A stretch of DNA of 64,000 nt from JAFDVL01 sp963794955 (lineage in GTDB: Bacteria; Acidobacteriota; Blastocatellia; RBC074), in contig CAWCGF010000039.1 in assembly GCA_963794955.1 (NCBI GenBank), positions 186,001 through 250,000 on the forward strand, read 5' to 3'. The notes under the pieces are model-generated. The model was not told the origin of the DNA and ran no database searches. It was given only the letters and a program-made list of their open reading frames with translations. Positions within the stretch are counted from its first letter, which is position 1. Each line of letters starts with the position of its first letter. Below are positions 34,707 through 42,407 of the stretch, in pieces. Both the position numbers and the translations under genes were made by a program.

Positions 34707-35402
34707 TCAAATCCCGGCAGCAAAATTTTCGGATTGGCGAAAATAGGTTTTCAGCGTCATCCACAACACCACGACCGAAAGCCCCAACCACAAGACGGCC
34801 CAAACGATGGCAGGAACGAAGGTCAGCCGTTGCATATTCACGGCATCACTGGCCTGACCGGTGATCGCCGAGAGCAAAAACAGCGTCTTCAAATCATAAA
34901 GCGCATTCAGGCAACATTGTACAGCCAGAAAGCTCAGGAAAAAATGCGCGACTTTCGGGTTAGCGGCGGCAGCAAAAAAGATCAACACTGCGACCAAGCC
35001 GATGCCAATCACCAAGCCGAAAAGTCCTTTCACCCAAATGATCGTCACCCCCAGAATCAATGCGGCAATCACCCCCAAAGCCGCTTTCGCACGCGCACCG
35101 TTGCGGCAAATCAGCAACAACGCCGCGCCAAACAACGTGCTGGTCAAATAACCTGCGCTGGAGATAATGATCGGCATCCCGCCCAGAGACAGCGTCACAC
35201 CACTGGTGTCAGGATGGATCGCAATCCGCTCAACCGACCCTAACGTTCCCAATGTAGCCAAAGCGTGGCCGCCTTCATGAATAAAGGTAACGAACAGCTT
35301 GAACGGATACACGATCAAGCCAGCAAACGGGATAAAGGAAAGCACCAGACTAATGCCTGAAGCAGCGAGCAGGTAGGTTTTCGAATCTTGATTCTGAGCC
35401 AT
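34707..35402 (-). CDS. M50-family membrane metallopeptidase-like protein
   Basis: About 231 residues from ATG 35402; an ATG 18 codons earlier is possible. Several membrane helices surround VTFIHEGGHALATLGTLG, where HEGGH is the HExxH zinc motif. The protein resembles the PF13398 group of small M50B-like peptidases in soil bacteria. The second motif of classical site-2 proteases (NPDG) is not clear, so activity is uncertain. It stands alone on the reverse strand, opposite the lipid-headgroup module. Confidence 0.75.
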   Translation of the reverse strand: MAQNQDSKTYLLAASGISLVLSFIPFAGLIVYPFKLFVTFIHEGGHALATLGTLGSVERIAIHPDTSGVTLSLGGMPIIISSAGYLTSTLFGAALLLICRNGARAKAALGVIAALILGVTIIWVKGLFGLVIGIGLVAVLIFFAAAANPKVAHFFLSFLAVQCCLNALYDLKTLFLLSAITGQASDAVNMQRLTFVPAIVWAVLWLGLSVVVLWMTLKTYFRQSENFAAGI

Positions 35403-35679
35403 ACATTTTGTTAAGCCACAAATTACAGGAATTAGGTGGCCATTCCTTTCTTTCATTCGTCAGAAAAACCTGACACCCCATCATGCCATGAATATCCGTC
35501 AGCGTCTTACGACTGCCAGTTAACTTGTGTTCCCACAATAGTTTTTATCCTTCACCGTTTCTGGCACAGGGCTTGTTAAGAAGAGTGGCGCGAGCGCGGC
35601 AGGTTGCGGTAGGAAAATGGCGTGACGACCTTTACGCAAGTTGACGCGTTCGCACGGAAGTAAAGCCCGGAGGTACGGT

Positions 35680-36327
35680 ATGCTGGCTAATTTCATCACG
35701 TTGTTTCGCGTCATTATCGCGTTTGTCTCCGTTGGGCTTTTCGGGCGCGGTCTGGCGGCCAATATCACGGCGTTGTTCTTATTAGTTCTCGCCATCGCGC
35801 TGGATGCAGTAGATGGTTGGGTCGCGCGGCGCTTCGGTTATACCAGCGACATTGGCGCGGCCTTCGACATTGCGGCAGATCGCATTGTCGAGAATGTCTA
35901 CTGGATTTACTTTGCCACGGCGGGTCTTGTTTCGTTTTGGATTCCCGCCATCGTGATTGCGCGCGGCTGTCTGACTGATTTCCTGCGCGCCGCCGCGTTC
36001 ACACAAGGCCAAACGGCTTTTGGCGAAAAAACGATGATGCAAAGCTGGTGGGGCAAATTGCTGGTCGGTTCGCGTGCCAGCCGTGCCACATACGGCATCG
36101 TCAAATGTGCGGCGTTCCTGTTATTGGGGCTATGGCGCACGCTGTCATCGGCTCCGGGCTTTCCGATTGATCGGATGGTGCTTACGTGGTTAGGCGAAGC
36201 GTTGCCCATGGCCGCGCTGGTGCTGGCGGTGGCTGCCGTGGTGTTGTGCGTCGTGCGCGGCGTGCCTGTCATCATTGAAGGAATGCGATTCTTTCGCAAA
36301 GGGTTTGTGCTACCGAAAGCGTGGTAG
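35680..36327 (+). CDS. CDP-alcohol phosphatidyltransferase family protein
   Basis: 215 residues from ATG 35680, preceded by GGAGG. Family motif D-x2-D-G-x2-A-R-x8-G-x3-D-x3-D is intact in DAVDGWVARRFGYTSDIGAA followed by FDIAAD. Several membrane helices follow. It makes a phospholipid from CDP-diacylglycerol or a similar activated donor and an alcohol such as inositol phosphate or glycerol phosphate. Next to it are a HAD phosphatase and an Aur1-like PAP2 enzyme, an order compatible with making a phosphorylated headgroup, removing the phosphate and transferring the headgroup to a sphingolipid. That pathway is inferred. Confidence 0.88.
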   Translation: MLANFITLFRVIIAFVSVGLFGRGLAANITALFLLVLAIALDAVDGWVARRFGYTSDIGAAFDIAADRIVENVYWIYFATAGLVSFWIPAIVIARGCLTDFLRAAAFTQGQTAFGEKTMMQSWWGKLLVGSRASRATYGIVKCAAFLLLGLWRTLSSAPGFPIDRMVLTWLGEALPMAALVLAVAAVVLCVVRGVPVIIEGMRFFRKGFVLPKAW

Positions 36328-36419
36328 CGTTTATGTCACAGCGATCACCGAGCACGCTGAAGAGGATGCGAAGGGGGCACTGTTTGGCGCGCGCTGTGAT
36401 CTCTGTGGCTCCAAAAATC

Positions 36420-37124
36420 ATGCACAATAAAAAATCTATCGCAGCCATTTTTGACGTAGATGGGACACTACTGGTCGGCGCTTCGATGGAAGTGCGTTTT
36501 CTGCAATATCTGTGGCGGTACGGTGAGCTTCGCGTCAGCGACATCGGGCGATTAGCTGCCGGAGCTTTCCACACCGCTGCGCAAGGGCATTCCGTCCTGC
36601 GCGCCAACAAAGCGTATTTGTCCGGCAAGCCCTACGAACATTATCGGCGACTGGCACAGGATTGCTTTGACCAGCACATCAAACATCACTTGCTGCCCAA
36701 AACGGTAGCGCGCGTGCGCTGGCATCAACAACAAGGCCACGCGCTGGTGCTGCTTTCCGGCTCGCTGGATTTGTTGCTGGCACCGTTGGCGCTTTATCTG
36801 AACGCTGATTCGCATATCGGCACGCGCATCGAAAACGATGGCATTATCTTGCGCGGCAAAATCGCAGGCGAACACCCATACAACAAAGCCAAAGTCACTG
36901 CCTTGCTGGCCTTAAATCAGTTTCGTGATTTTGATTTAGCGAAGTCATTTGCCTACGGAAACCATTACACTGATCGCCACGTGCTGAGCCTGGTCGGCAA
37001 CCCTGTGGCCACGAATCCTGAGCGCAGATTGCGTAAGGCGGCAATGAAAAATGGATGGATGGTGGAGGACTTCACGAATAAGGAAACCAGATATGATGGA
37101 ATTAGATCGTACAATGCAATCTGA
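36420..37124 (+). CDS. HAD-IB family phosphatase
   Basis: About 234 residues. The start ATG 36420 gives MHNKKSIAAIFDVDGTLL with the DVDGT nucleophile. Motif II is LVLLSGSLDL, motif III includes the Lys of GKIAGEHPYNKAK, and motif IV is AYGNHYTDRHVLSLVGNPVA, followed by TNPERRLRKAA, which is typical of the HAD-IB group of lipid and phosphoserine phosphatases. It overlaps the next gene by 32 bases. A role in removing phosphate from a lipid headgroup precursor is suggested by its neighbours, not shown by its sequence. Confidence 0.85.
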   Translation: MHNKKSIAAIFDVDGTLLVGASMEVRFLQYLWRYGELRVSDIGRLAAGAFHTAAQGHSVLRANKAYLSGKPYEHYRRLAQDCFDQHIKHHLLPKTVARVRWHQQQGHALVLLSGSLDLLLAPLALYLNADSHIGTRIENDGIILRGKIAGEHPYNKAKVTALLALNQFRDFDLAKSFAYGNHYTDRHVLSLVGNPVATNPERRLRKAAMKNGWMVEDFTNKETRYDGIRSYNAI

Positions 37125-38043
37125 GGCGCTGCCGCGCACAGACCGTTCCACACTCACGCGCGTCCTCAGTTATTTCAACCTCACAGATCGCCTGACGCTT
37201 GGCTATCTGGCTTTCGTTGGATTGTTGTTAGTCTTTAGCCCAAATCCTATCGAAAAGCGCGGCAAATTATTACTCGCACACGTTGGTTTCGCATTGATGA
37301 TTTTCGCGCTGGCTTACTTTCGCCAACGCAAAACGCCGTTGCTGCATTTTCTGAGTTATTGGTATCCGCTCGGTTTGTCCGGCTTCTTCTTTGAAGAGAT
37401 TCACAGCATTGTCCATCTCATTCATCGTGGCTGGTTTGATGCAGGACTCATTCAGTTAGATTTTGCCACGTTCGGCGCACATCCAACCGTGTGGTTTGAG
37501 CAGCACATCAGCTATTGGCTGACCGAGACAATGAATTTCTTTTATTTCATGTACTGGCCGCTGATTCCGGCGTTAGCGTTGTTGCTGTGGCGGCGGAATC
37601 AAAAGCAGTTTACTGAGTTCGTCTTCGCGTTGTGTCTGTCGTACCTCCTTTGTTACCTCATCTTTATTTTTTATCCCATCGAAGGGCCGTATCACACGCT
37701 TCGCCAGTTGCAAACGGTACACGAAACGCCGGGCTGGATTTTCACACACCTGGTGGAGTTGGTCGAAAAGCACGGGCGCATTCACGGTGGCGCATTTCCG
37801 AGCGCGCACGTTGCCGGCTCTTTCGTAGCAACAATCGCGGCATATCGCTTCTCGCGCAAGCTTGGTCACGCAGTGTTGATTCTTGCCCTGGGCGTTTGCG
37901 TTTCGGCAGTGTATGGACGGTATCACTACGCTGTGGATATTTGGGGAGGTATAGCAGTTGCCCTAGTCGGATGTTGGGTTGCCCGTCAAGCATTTAGCAG
38001 AAAAATACGCAGCGCAGGACAGGCTATCCACCTTCCAGGCTAA
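37093..38043 (+). CDS. PAP2-superfamily (Aur1/inositol-phosphotransferase-like) membrane enzyme
   Basis: 316 residues, with about six helices. Catalytic motif 2 is GGAFPSAHVAGSF (PSAH) and motif 3 is YGRYHYAVDIWGG, with Arg, His and Asp as in lipid phosphate phosphatases and inositol phosphorylceramide synthases. Length and layout match the PAP2_3/Aur1-like branch better than small PAP2 phosphatases. The start is put at ATG 37093; the Met one codon later is equally possible. It is likely the last enzyme of the headgroup module and runs directly (17 bases) into the Sm-like array. Confidence 0.85.
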   Translation: MMELDRTMQSEALPRTDRSTLTRVLSYFNLTDRLTLGYLAFVGLLLVFSPNPIEKRGKLLLAHVGFALMIFALAYFRQRKTPLLHFLSYWYPLGLSGFFFEEIHSIVHLIHRGWFDAGLIQLDFATFGAHPTVWFEQHISYWLTETMNFFYFMYWPLIPALALLLWRRNQKQFTEFVFALCLSYLLCYLIFIFYPIEGPYHTLRQLQTVHETPGWIFTHLVELVEKHGRIHGGAFPSAHVAGSFVATIAAYRFSRKLGHAVLILALGVCVSAVYGRYHYAVDIWGGIAVALVGCWVARQAFSRKIRSAGQAIHLPG

Positions 38044-38060
38044 ACCGGTAGGAGGTTTTT

Positions 38061-38450
38061 ATGCTCAGAAAGATTTCCACCCTTTTGCTTTCCGGGCTGA
38101 TGATTTTTGCTCTCACTCTCAGACCCGCCCTGGCGCAATCCGCGCCGGATGAAAAACTGCGTAACCGCGTGGTCGAATGGGGGCCGAACAAAGCCATCCA
38201 TATTCAGCTCAAATCTGGTGAAAAATTGCAGGGGCGCATCGCCGAAATCAGAGATGATGCCCTGGCGATGCAATTCCTCCAGCAAGGCAAAATTAACACG
38301 CGCGATTTTCGCTGGCACGAAATCAAAAAGGTCGCGCTCAAAAATAATACTGAAGACAAAGTGCGAAAAACTGGCGGCTTCATTGCCCTCGGAGTCTTAG
38401 TCACTATCGCCGTTGTGATCGGGATCACGCTTAACGATCCCAATTTTTAA
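38061..38450 (+). CDS. Sm-like barrel protein 1, secreted and membrane-anchored
   Basis: 129 residues. Signal peptide (LRKISTLLLSGLMIFALTL to AQS), then a small barrel with the signature EWGPNKAIHIQLKSGEKLQG followed by RIAEIRDDALAMQF, and a C-terminal helix (GGFIALGVLVTIAVVIGI). The GxK..G.I and later hydrophobic pattern is that of Sm/Hfq-like barrels. AGGAGG precedes ATG 38061. It is the first of six tandem paralogs, 17 bases after the PAP2 gene. Exported location argues against an ordinary RNA-binding role. Function unknown. Confidence 0.8.
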   Translation: MLRKISTLLLSGLMIFALTLRPALAQSAPDEKLRNRVVEWGPNKAIHIQLKSGEKLQGRIAEIRDDALAMQFLQQGKINTRDFRWHEIKKVALKNNTEDKVRKTGGFIALGVLVTIAVVIGITLNDPNF

Positions 38451-38460
38451 GGAGAATCCT

Positions 38461-38841
38461 ATGTTCAAAAAATATCTTGCCTTTGTGTTGATCGGCCTGC
38501 TGGCGGCAGTTCCGCCGGTGTGGGCGAAATCGAAAGCTGAAAAAGAAGCGCAACAAGCCGAGAAGATCAAAACCGCTATTCTGAAACTCGGCGTCGGCTC
38601 GGACGCACGTGTGAGCCTGAAGTTGCGCGACAACACAAAAGTCGCCGGGTACATCCGCGAGGCAGGCGCCGAATCCCTCGTAGTCGTGGATGCAGCAACT
38701 GGGGCAGCGACAACGGTGTCTTATCCGACCGTCACGCAGGTCAAAGGCAATAACCTGTCCACCGGCGCGAAAGTCGCCATCATACTTGGCATCACGGCGG
38801 CGGTTTTAGGCCTTCTACTGTTTTTTGAAAACTACGGTTGA
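38461..38841 (+). CDS. Sm-like barrel protein 2, divergent member
   Basis: 126 residues, signal peptide (LAFVLIGLLAAVPPVWA), a lysine/glutamate-rich helical spacer (KSKAEKEAQQAEKIKTAILK), the barrel GSDARVSLKLRDNTKVAGYI then REAGAESLVVVDAATGA, and a membrane helix (KVAIILGITAAVLGLLLFF). It lacks the WG of the other five and has a closing segment VSYPTVTQVKGNNLSTGAK, a form common in other acidobacterial hypothetical proteins. AAGGAG precedes it and the gap to gene 1 is 10 bases. Divergence suggests an older duplication. Confidence 0.8.
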   Translation: MFKKYLAFVLIGLLAAVPPVWAKSKAEKEAQQAEKIKTAILKLGVGSDARVSLKLRDNTKVAGYIREAGAESLVVVDAATGAATTVSYPTVTQVKGNNLSTGAKVAIILGITAAVLGLLLFFENYG

Positions 38842-38853
38842 AACGAGGTTCTT

Positions 38854-39252
38854 ATGCTGAAAAAGCTGCTTAGCGCGCTCCTCTCAATCTGCCTGCTCGA
38901 TGGTGCGAGCCTGGCCCAAACCACCAGCCAGGAAGAAAAGCTCAAAAGCAAAATCATCAACTGGGGGTTGCAGAAAAACGTGACGGTAAATCTCAAAAAC
39001 GGCGAGAAGGTAGAAGGCCGCATTGCCGAAATCACCGACGCGTACTTCGCCGTACAAGGCGTTGACGCGGGGCAAGTCACGACGCGTAAAGTCAATTTCA
39101 GCGAAGTCCACCGCATTTCCGGCCAAGGCGAAACCGACGTGCGCAAAGTAACGCAATATGTGGCGCTCGGTTCGATGGTGCTTTTGGCAGTATTAGCGGT
39201 CGTCTATCTTTCCAAATCGAATGATCGTCCCAAGACGATTGTTTTTCAGTGA
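38854..39252 (+). CDS. Sm-like barrel protein 3
   Basis: 132 residues. Signal peptide (LLSALLSICLLDGASLAQ), the barrel motif NWGLQKNVTVNLKNGEKVEG followed by RIAEITDAYFAVQG, closing VNFSEVHRISGQG, then one membrane helix (YVALGSMVLLAVLAVVYL) and a short charged tail (SKSNDRPKTIVFQ). It retains WG, NG-turn and G-I pattern. Spacing from gene 2 is 12 bases. Its tail is the only one of the array with several positive charges after the helix. Confidence 0.8.
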   Translation: MLKKLLSALLSICLLDGASLAQTTSQEEKLKSKIINWGLQKNVTVNLKNGEKVEGRIAEITDAYFAVQGVDAGQVTTRKVNFSEVHRISGQGETDVRKVTQYVALGSMVLLAVLAVVYLSKSNDRPKTIVFQ

Positions 39253-39258
39253 GGCGCT

Positions 39259-39666
39259 ATGTTCAGCTTATATTATTCGCTCGCATTTTCCTGGCTTGTC
39301 GCGGGCGCGCTCGCGCTAACCCCGCTGGCGACGCACACCGCAGTAGCTTCCGCTGCTAAACAGGAAGCGCAGGAAGCCAAACACAAAAAGCGCATCGTCG
39401 CCTGGGGCACGAATAAAAACGTGTCGGTCAAGCTCAAGTCCGGCAGCAAAATTGACGGACGCATTGCCGACATCAAAGATGCTAATTTCTCTGTGCAATT
39501 GGTCGAAAACGGACAAGTCGTCAACCGTGACATCAACTATTCTGACGTGGACAAGATTTCCGGCAAAGGCGCGACAAGCGGTGGAAAAATCGCAGGCTGG
39601 ATCGTGCTGGGAGCCTCAGCCGCTGTCGGAACGCTGGTATTGATTGGGTTGGCGCTGGCCGATTAA
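39259..39666 (+). CDS. Sm-like barrel protein 4
   Basis: 135 residues. A longer signal/leader (SLAFSWLVAGALALTPLATH), basic spacer (AKQEAQEAKHKKR), barrel AWGTNKNVSVKLKSGSKIDG followed by RIADIKDANFSVQLVENGQV, closing INYSDVDKISGKG, then a helix (WIVLGASAAVGTLVLIGLAL). Gap to gene 3 is only 6 bases, so the genes are translationally close. The closing strand NYSDVDKI corresponds to the YxxVxxI end of Hfq-type barrels. Confidence 0.8.
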   Translation: MFSLYYSLAFSWLVAGALALTPLATHTAVASAAKQEAQEAKHKKRIVAWGTNKNVSVKLKSGSKIDGRIADIKDANFSVQLVENGQVVNRDINYSDVDKISGKGATSGGKIAGWIVLGASAAVGTLVLIGLALAD

Positions 39667-39691
39667 CGCTCATCTTCTTGAAGGTAATTTT

Positions 39692-40081
39692 ATGCCTAAG
39701 GTATCTATCGTCTGGTGCTTAATTTTCGCGCTGGGATTGAGTAATGCATTCGCGCAAACCAACCCCACTGCGCTCGAAAAACAAGCTGAATTCAAACAGC
39801 GTGTCGTTGCCTGGGGCACCAACAAACAGGTCAACGTGAAACTGCATTCCGGCGAAAAACTTAGCGGACGCATCGCCGAAATCCAAAACGATTTCTTTGC
39901 CATTCAATTCGTCGCGAAAAACGGCCAAATCACTTCGCAACCAATCAAATTCAGCGACATTAACAAACTTTCGGCGAAAGGCAATGCGGGAAAAACCGCC
40001 GGTTTCACGGCGCTGGGAATTATGGCAGCAGTTGGAGCCGTGTTCGTGATGCTGTTTACAATTTATGCTGCTACCGAGTGA
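39692..40081 (+). CDS. Sm-like barrel protein 5
   Basis: 129 residues from ATG 39692, where GAAGG lies upstream; an earlier in-frame ATG overlaps the previous gene and lacks a site. Signal peptide (VSIVWCLIFALGLSNAFAQ), barrel AWGTNKQVNVKLHSGEKLSG followed by RIAEIQNDFFAIQFVAKNGQ, closing IKFSDINKLSAKG, then a helix (FTALGIMAAVGAVFVMLF). It is close in sequence to members 4 and 6, which suggests recent duplication within the array. Confidence 0.8.
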   Translation: MPKVSIVWCLIFALGLSNAFAQTNPTALEKQAEFKQRVVAWGTNKQVNVKLHSGEKLSGRIAEIQNDFFAIQFVAKNGQITSQPIKFSDINKLSAKGNAGKTAGFTALGIMAAVGAVFVMLFTIYAATE

Positions 40082-40096
40082 TAGGAGGAACTTTTT

Positions 40097-40483
40097 ATGC
40101 TCAAACAAACTCTTTCCTTACTGCTCTGCCTGCTGTTTGTCGTATCGGCTTATGCACAAACCAATAACAAACAACTCGCCAAAGAAGCCAAGCTTAAACA
40201 ACGCATTGTCGCATGGGGGACGAACAAAAACGTGGCCGTCAAATTGAAATCCGGCGAAAAGCTGGATGGTCGCATTGCCGAAATCAAAGATGACCTCTTT
40301 GCCGTGCAATTCGTCGCCAAAGACAAAGTCACGTCGCGCGAACTCCGCTACAGCGACGTAGACAAAATCTCCGGCAAAGACGGCGGAAAAGCGGGCAAGA
40401 TCGCAGGCTACACAGCCTTAGGCGTGCTGGCGGGCGTCGGCGTAGTTTTCCTTGTCGTGCTGGGAATCTGGGCCAGGAACTGA
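40097..40483 (+). CDS. Sm-like barrel protein 6
   Basis: 128 residues. Signal peptide (LSLLLCLLFVVSAYAQ), spacer (QLAKEAKLKQR), barrel AWGTNKNVAVKLKSGEKLDG followed by RIAEIKDDLFAVQFVAKDKV, closing LRYSDVDKISGKD, and a C-terminal helix (YTALGVLAGVGVVFLVVLGI). AGGAGG precedes it at good spacing. A strong terminator follows at 40510, which marks the end of the unit that probably begins with the CDP-alcohol transferase. Exact role unknown. Confidence 0.8.
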   Translation: MLKQTLSLLLCLLFVVSAYAQTNNKQLAKEAKLKQRIVAWGTNKNVAVKLKSGEKLDGRIAEIKDDLFAVQFVAKDKVTSRELRYSDVDKISGKDGGKAGKIAGYTALGVLAGVGVVFLVVLGIWARN

Positions 40484-40509
40484 TCTTTTTCTTCTCTCCT
40501 GGCTTGCAC

Positions 40510-40554
40510 TAGCCGAAGCTGGTTGCACGTGCAATCAGCTTCGGCTATTTTCTT
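40510..40554 (+). terminator. Terminator after the Sm-like array
   Basis: A 12-bp stem, TAGCCGAAGCTG (40510-40521), pairs with 40536-40547 around an inner palindrome TTGCACGTGCAA. TTTTCTT follows. It lies 27 bases beyond the stop of the sixth paralog. Confidence 0.9.
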
Positions 40555-40568
40555 AGCCGGGGAGACCT

Positions 40569-41018
40569 ATGAAAAAACTATTGCTCGCGGTAGCTTTATT
40601 GATAACGATTGTTTTGGTATGCGCCTGGCTGGTGCCAGCAAATCGCCCCCCAGGCAGCGAGAACAAAGGCTATCTTCTCGAACGTGATGCGGAAGTCGCC
40701 AAGCCCGGCCCGGGGCCGCATAACGGCGGCGGGCAATCCGTGGGGTACAGCTTTTTCCAAAAAGCAGCCGACTTCAAGTTCGAGTTTCGCAAACGCGTGC
40801 TCAGACCCGGTGCAACGATTGGCTACCATTTGCAGGAAGTTGACGAGGTCTATTACATCCTAAGCGGCAGCGGCGTGATGCAAATGAACGGCAAAGAATT
40901 CCCGGTCAAACCCGGCGATGCAATTTTGACCCGTCCGGGTAGTTCGCACGGCTTGCAGCAAACCGGCAGTGAAGACTTAACCCTGATGATCGTCTACGAG
41001 AAACACGGCGGCAAGTAA
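40569..41018 (+). CDS. Membrane-anchored cupin-domain protein
   Basis: 149 residues. N-terminal hydrophobic anchor or signal (LLLAVALLITIVLVCAWLV), then a cupin with LRPGATIGYHLQEVDEVYYI, LSGSGVMQMNGKEFPV, KPGDAILTRPGSSHGL, i.e. the two cupin motifs with His, Glu and His metal ligands. GGAG precedes ATG 40569. Single cupins of this type include isomerases, dioxygenases and sensors; no further assignment is possible. The gene sits between the terminator of the Sm-like array and the duplicated promoter of the gene-expression set. Confidence 0.8.
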   Translation: MKKLLLAVALLITIVLVCAWLVPANRPPGSENKGYLLERDAEVAKPGPGPHNGGGQSVGYSFFQKAADFKFEFRKRVLRPGATIGYHLQEVDEVYYILSGSGVMQMNGKEFPVKPGDAILTRPGSSHGLQQTGSEDLTLMIVYEKHGGK

Positions 41019-41067
41019 CAATGGGGCGGCCTGACCAGCCAGCAACTCATTGTCATCACAGCAGTAT

Positions 41068-41212
41068 TTGACAAACTCCCAGCTAAAGCGTAGGGTGAAC
41101 AAGAATCGAGTTTGGTCACTCTCTTCTCAGTTTTTCTGAAATCCCTCAGACAATCTGAATTTCTAACCCTACTTATTAAGCAAGCGAAAGCTGTTCGCTT
41201 GTAAGTCTCTGG
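41068..41212 (+). promoter_or_regulatory. Promoter and leader, copy 1 (hfq-like/rpsU/infA)
   Basis: TTGACA at 41068-41073, 17-base spacer, TAGGGT at 41091-41096. The leader carries two tandem TCAG-N5-CTGA palindromes with 6 bases between them, from about 41127 to 41158, and a hairpin AAGCGAA-AGCTG-TTCGCTT near 41180-41200. The conserved run 41113-41159 matches copy 2 at all but one position. Confidence 0.75.
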
Positions 41213-41219
41213 TAGCAAG

Positions 41220-41567
41220 GTGAATCGAAGGAATCATCAACAATCCCCTCCTGGCCCAAGGCGATTTGCCGGGAGTCCGACGCAACGTCCCCGTGTGGAA
41301 GATAATGCTTCGACGCATCGCGAGAGCACGTACCTGCAATCGCTGATGAGAGAAGATTGCGAACTCGTTTTCGTCTTGCGGCAAGGGGAACAGATTACAG
41401 GACATCTTGCCTGGTACGATGAGTCCTGTCTCAAAGTCACACCGAGTGACGGCTCCCCCAGCTTACTGATCCCAAAGGGGAGCATGAAATATCTGTATGA
41501 ATTAAGCGAGGCTACGGCCACCAAGCCAGCCTTAAAAAACATGGAGGTGTCAGTTGGCAGAAGTTAA
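41220..41567 (+). CDS. Hfq-related Sm-like protein with N-terminal extension
   Basis: 115 residues, start GTG 41220. The first 35 residues are basic and disordered. The rest is a barrel: STYLQSLMREDCELVFVLRQ, then GEQITGHLAWYDESCLKVT and LLIPKGSMKYLYEL. It matches the Hfq-type layout (helix, NG-like turn, G-hydrophobic, then YKxxI/Y end), in the form found in Acidobacteriota where residues of the Hfq2 motif read KGSMKYLY. Likely a cytoplasmic RNA chaperone, but identity to Hfq is not certain. The end overlaps rpsU by 14 bases. Confidence 0.7.
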   Translation: MNRRNHQQSPPGPRRFAGSPTQRPRVEDNASTHRESTYLQSLMREDCELVFVLRQGEQITGHLAWYDESCLKVTPSDGSPSLLIPKGSMKYLYELSEATATKPALKNMEVSVGRS

Positions 41568-41754
41568 GTTATTTGCGGGCGAAGGCATTGAATCCGCGCT
41601 CCGCCGCTTCAAACGACAAGTGCAAGCAGAAGAGATTATGCAGGAAGCGAAAAAACGAGTGTTTTACCTGAAACCGGGCGAGCGCCGCAAACTAAAATCC
41701 AAGCTGGCGCGCATTCGGGCCAGTAAGAATAAGCGGCGGCGGCGCATCAGCTAA
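41554..41754 (+). CDS. rpsU: 30S ribosomal protein S21
   Basis: 66 residues, start TTG 41554 with GGAGG six bases before it. The sequence AEVKLFAGEGIESALRRFKR, then KKRVFYLKPGERRKLKSKLA and a lysine/arginine-rich tail is typical of S21, which is needed for base-pairing of mRNA to the 16S anti-Shine-Dalgarno region. Because a housekeeping copy is expected elsewhere, this is probably a paralog. It overlaps the Hfq-like gene and is followed by infA, so the three are co-transcribed. Confidence 0.9.
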   Translation: MAEVKLFAGEGIESALRRFKRQVQAEEIMQEAKKRVFYLKPGERRKLKSKLARIRASKNKRRRRIS

Positions 41755-41862
41755 ACCACCGGCGCCTGAGTCGCGGACCTTCCGACTAAGTATCGCCAGC
41801 GATAGATGGTTTGGAAAGCGGTAGCAATCCGTGCCATTCATGCACAAATAAACGAGGTACTT

Positions 41863-42090
41863 ATGAAGGAAGAAATGATCGAAGTGGAGGGCAAGATTCT
41901 TGAAAAATTGCCCAATGCGAACTTTATTGTCGGCGTCATGCTCTCCCAACGAGAGCATCAGGTGAGCGCGCACCTCTCCGGTAAAATGCGGAAAAACTTT
42001 ATTCGCGTCTTGATCGGAGACCGCGTCACCGTAGAGATTTCGCCCTACGACCTGAACAAGGGACGCATCACGTTCCGCTTTCGCAGCTAA
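41863..42090 (+). CDS. infA: Translation initiation factor IF-1 paralog
   Basis: 75 residues from ATG 41863, preceded by GAGG. The OB fold is clear: EMIEVEGKILEKLPNANFIV, then VSAHLSGKMRKNFIRVLIGD and VTVEISPYDLNKGRITFRFR. All positions conserved in IF-1, including the SPYDL loop, are present. IF-1 binds the 30S A site. As with S21, an additional copy beside the expected ribosomal-operon copy is implied by its location in a stress island. Confidence 0.9.
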   Translation: MKEEMIEVEGKILEKLPNANFIVGVMLSQREHQVSAHLSGKMRKNFIRVLIGDRVTVEISPYDLNKGRITFRFRS

Positions 42091-42160
42091 AGTAACCCCT
42101 ACCGGTTGGATCACACACGCCAAGCTATCAGTAGTTCCCTCCTGGGGATTACTGTCTTGT

Positions 42161-42300
42161 TTGACATCCCCACAGTTAGAGAGTAGGTTGAGTAAGAACC
42201 GAGTCTGGTCACTCTCTTCTCAGTTTTTCTGAAATCCCTCAGGCAATCTGAAACTCATAGCCCATTTACAAACCAGCGAGAGCTGTTCGCTCGTGTGTCT
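42161..42300 (+). promoter_or_regulatory. Promoter and leader, copy 2 (rpoZ-like)
   Basis: TTGACA at 42161-42166, 17-base spacer, TAGGTT at 42184-42189. The leader repeats the two tandem TCAG-N5-CTGA palindromes seen in copy 1, in the run 42206-42252, and the hairpin AGCGA-GAGCTGT-TCGCT near 42275-42295. Between the copies the spacer and hairpin outer bases differ, while the palindromes are kept. Confidence 0.75.
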
Positions 42301-42407
42301 TCTGTAAGATTTATGAGCGGTCAATATTTGTTGGAAACCTCCTGGCCGAATCATCGGCAGGGCGGAAAAAAAGGGCTTAGGCTGTCTGAAAAAGAACAGG
42401 AAAAACC

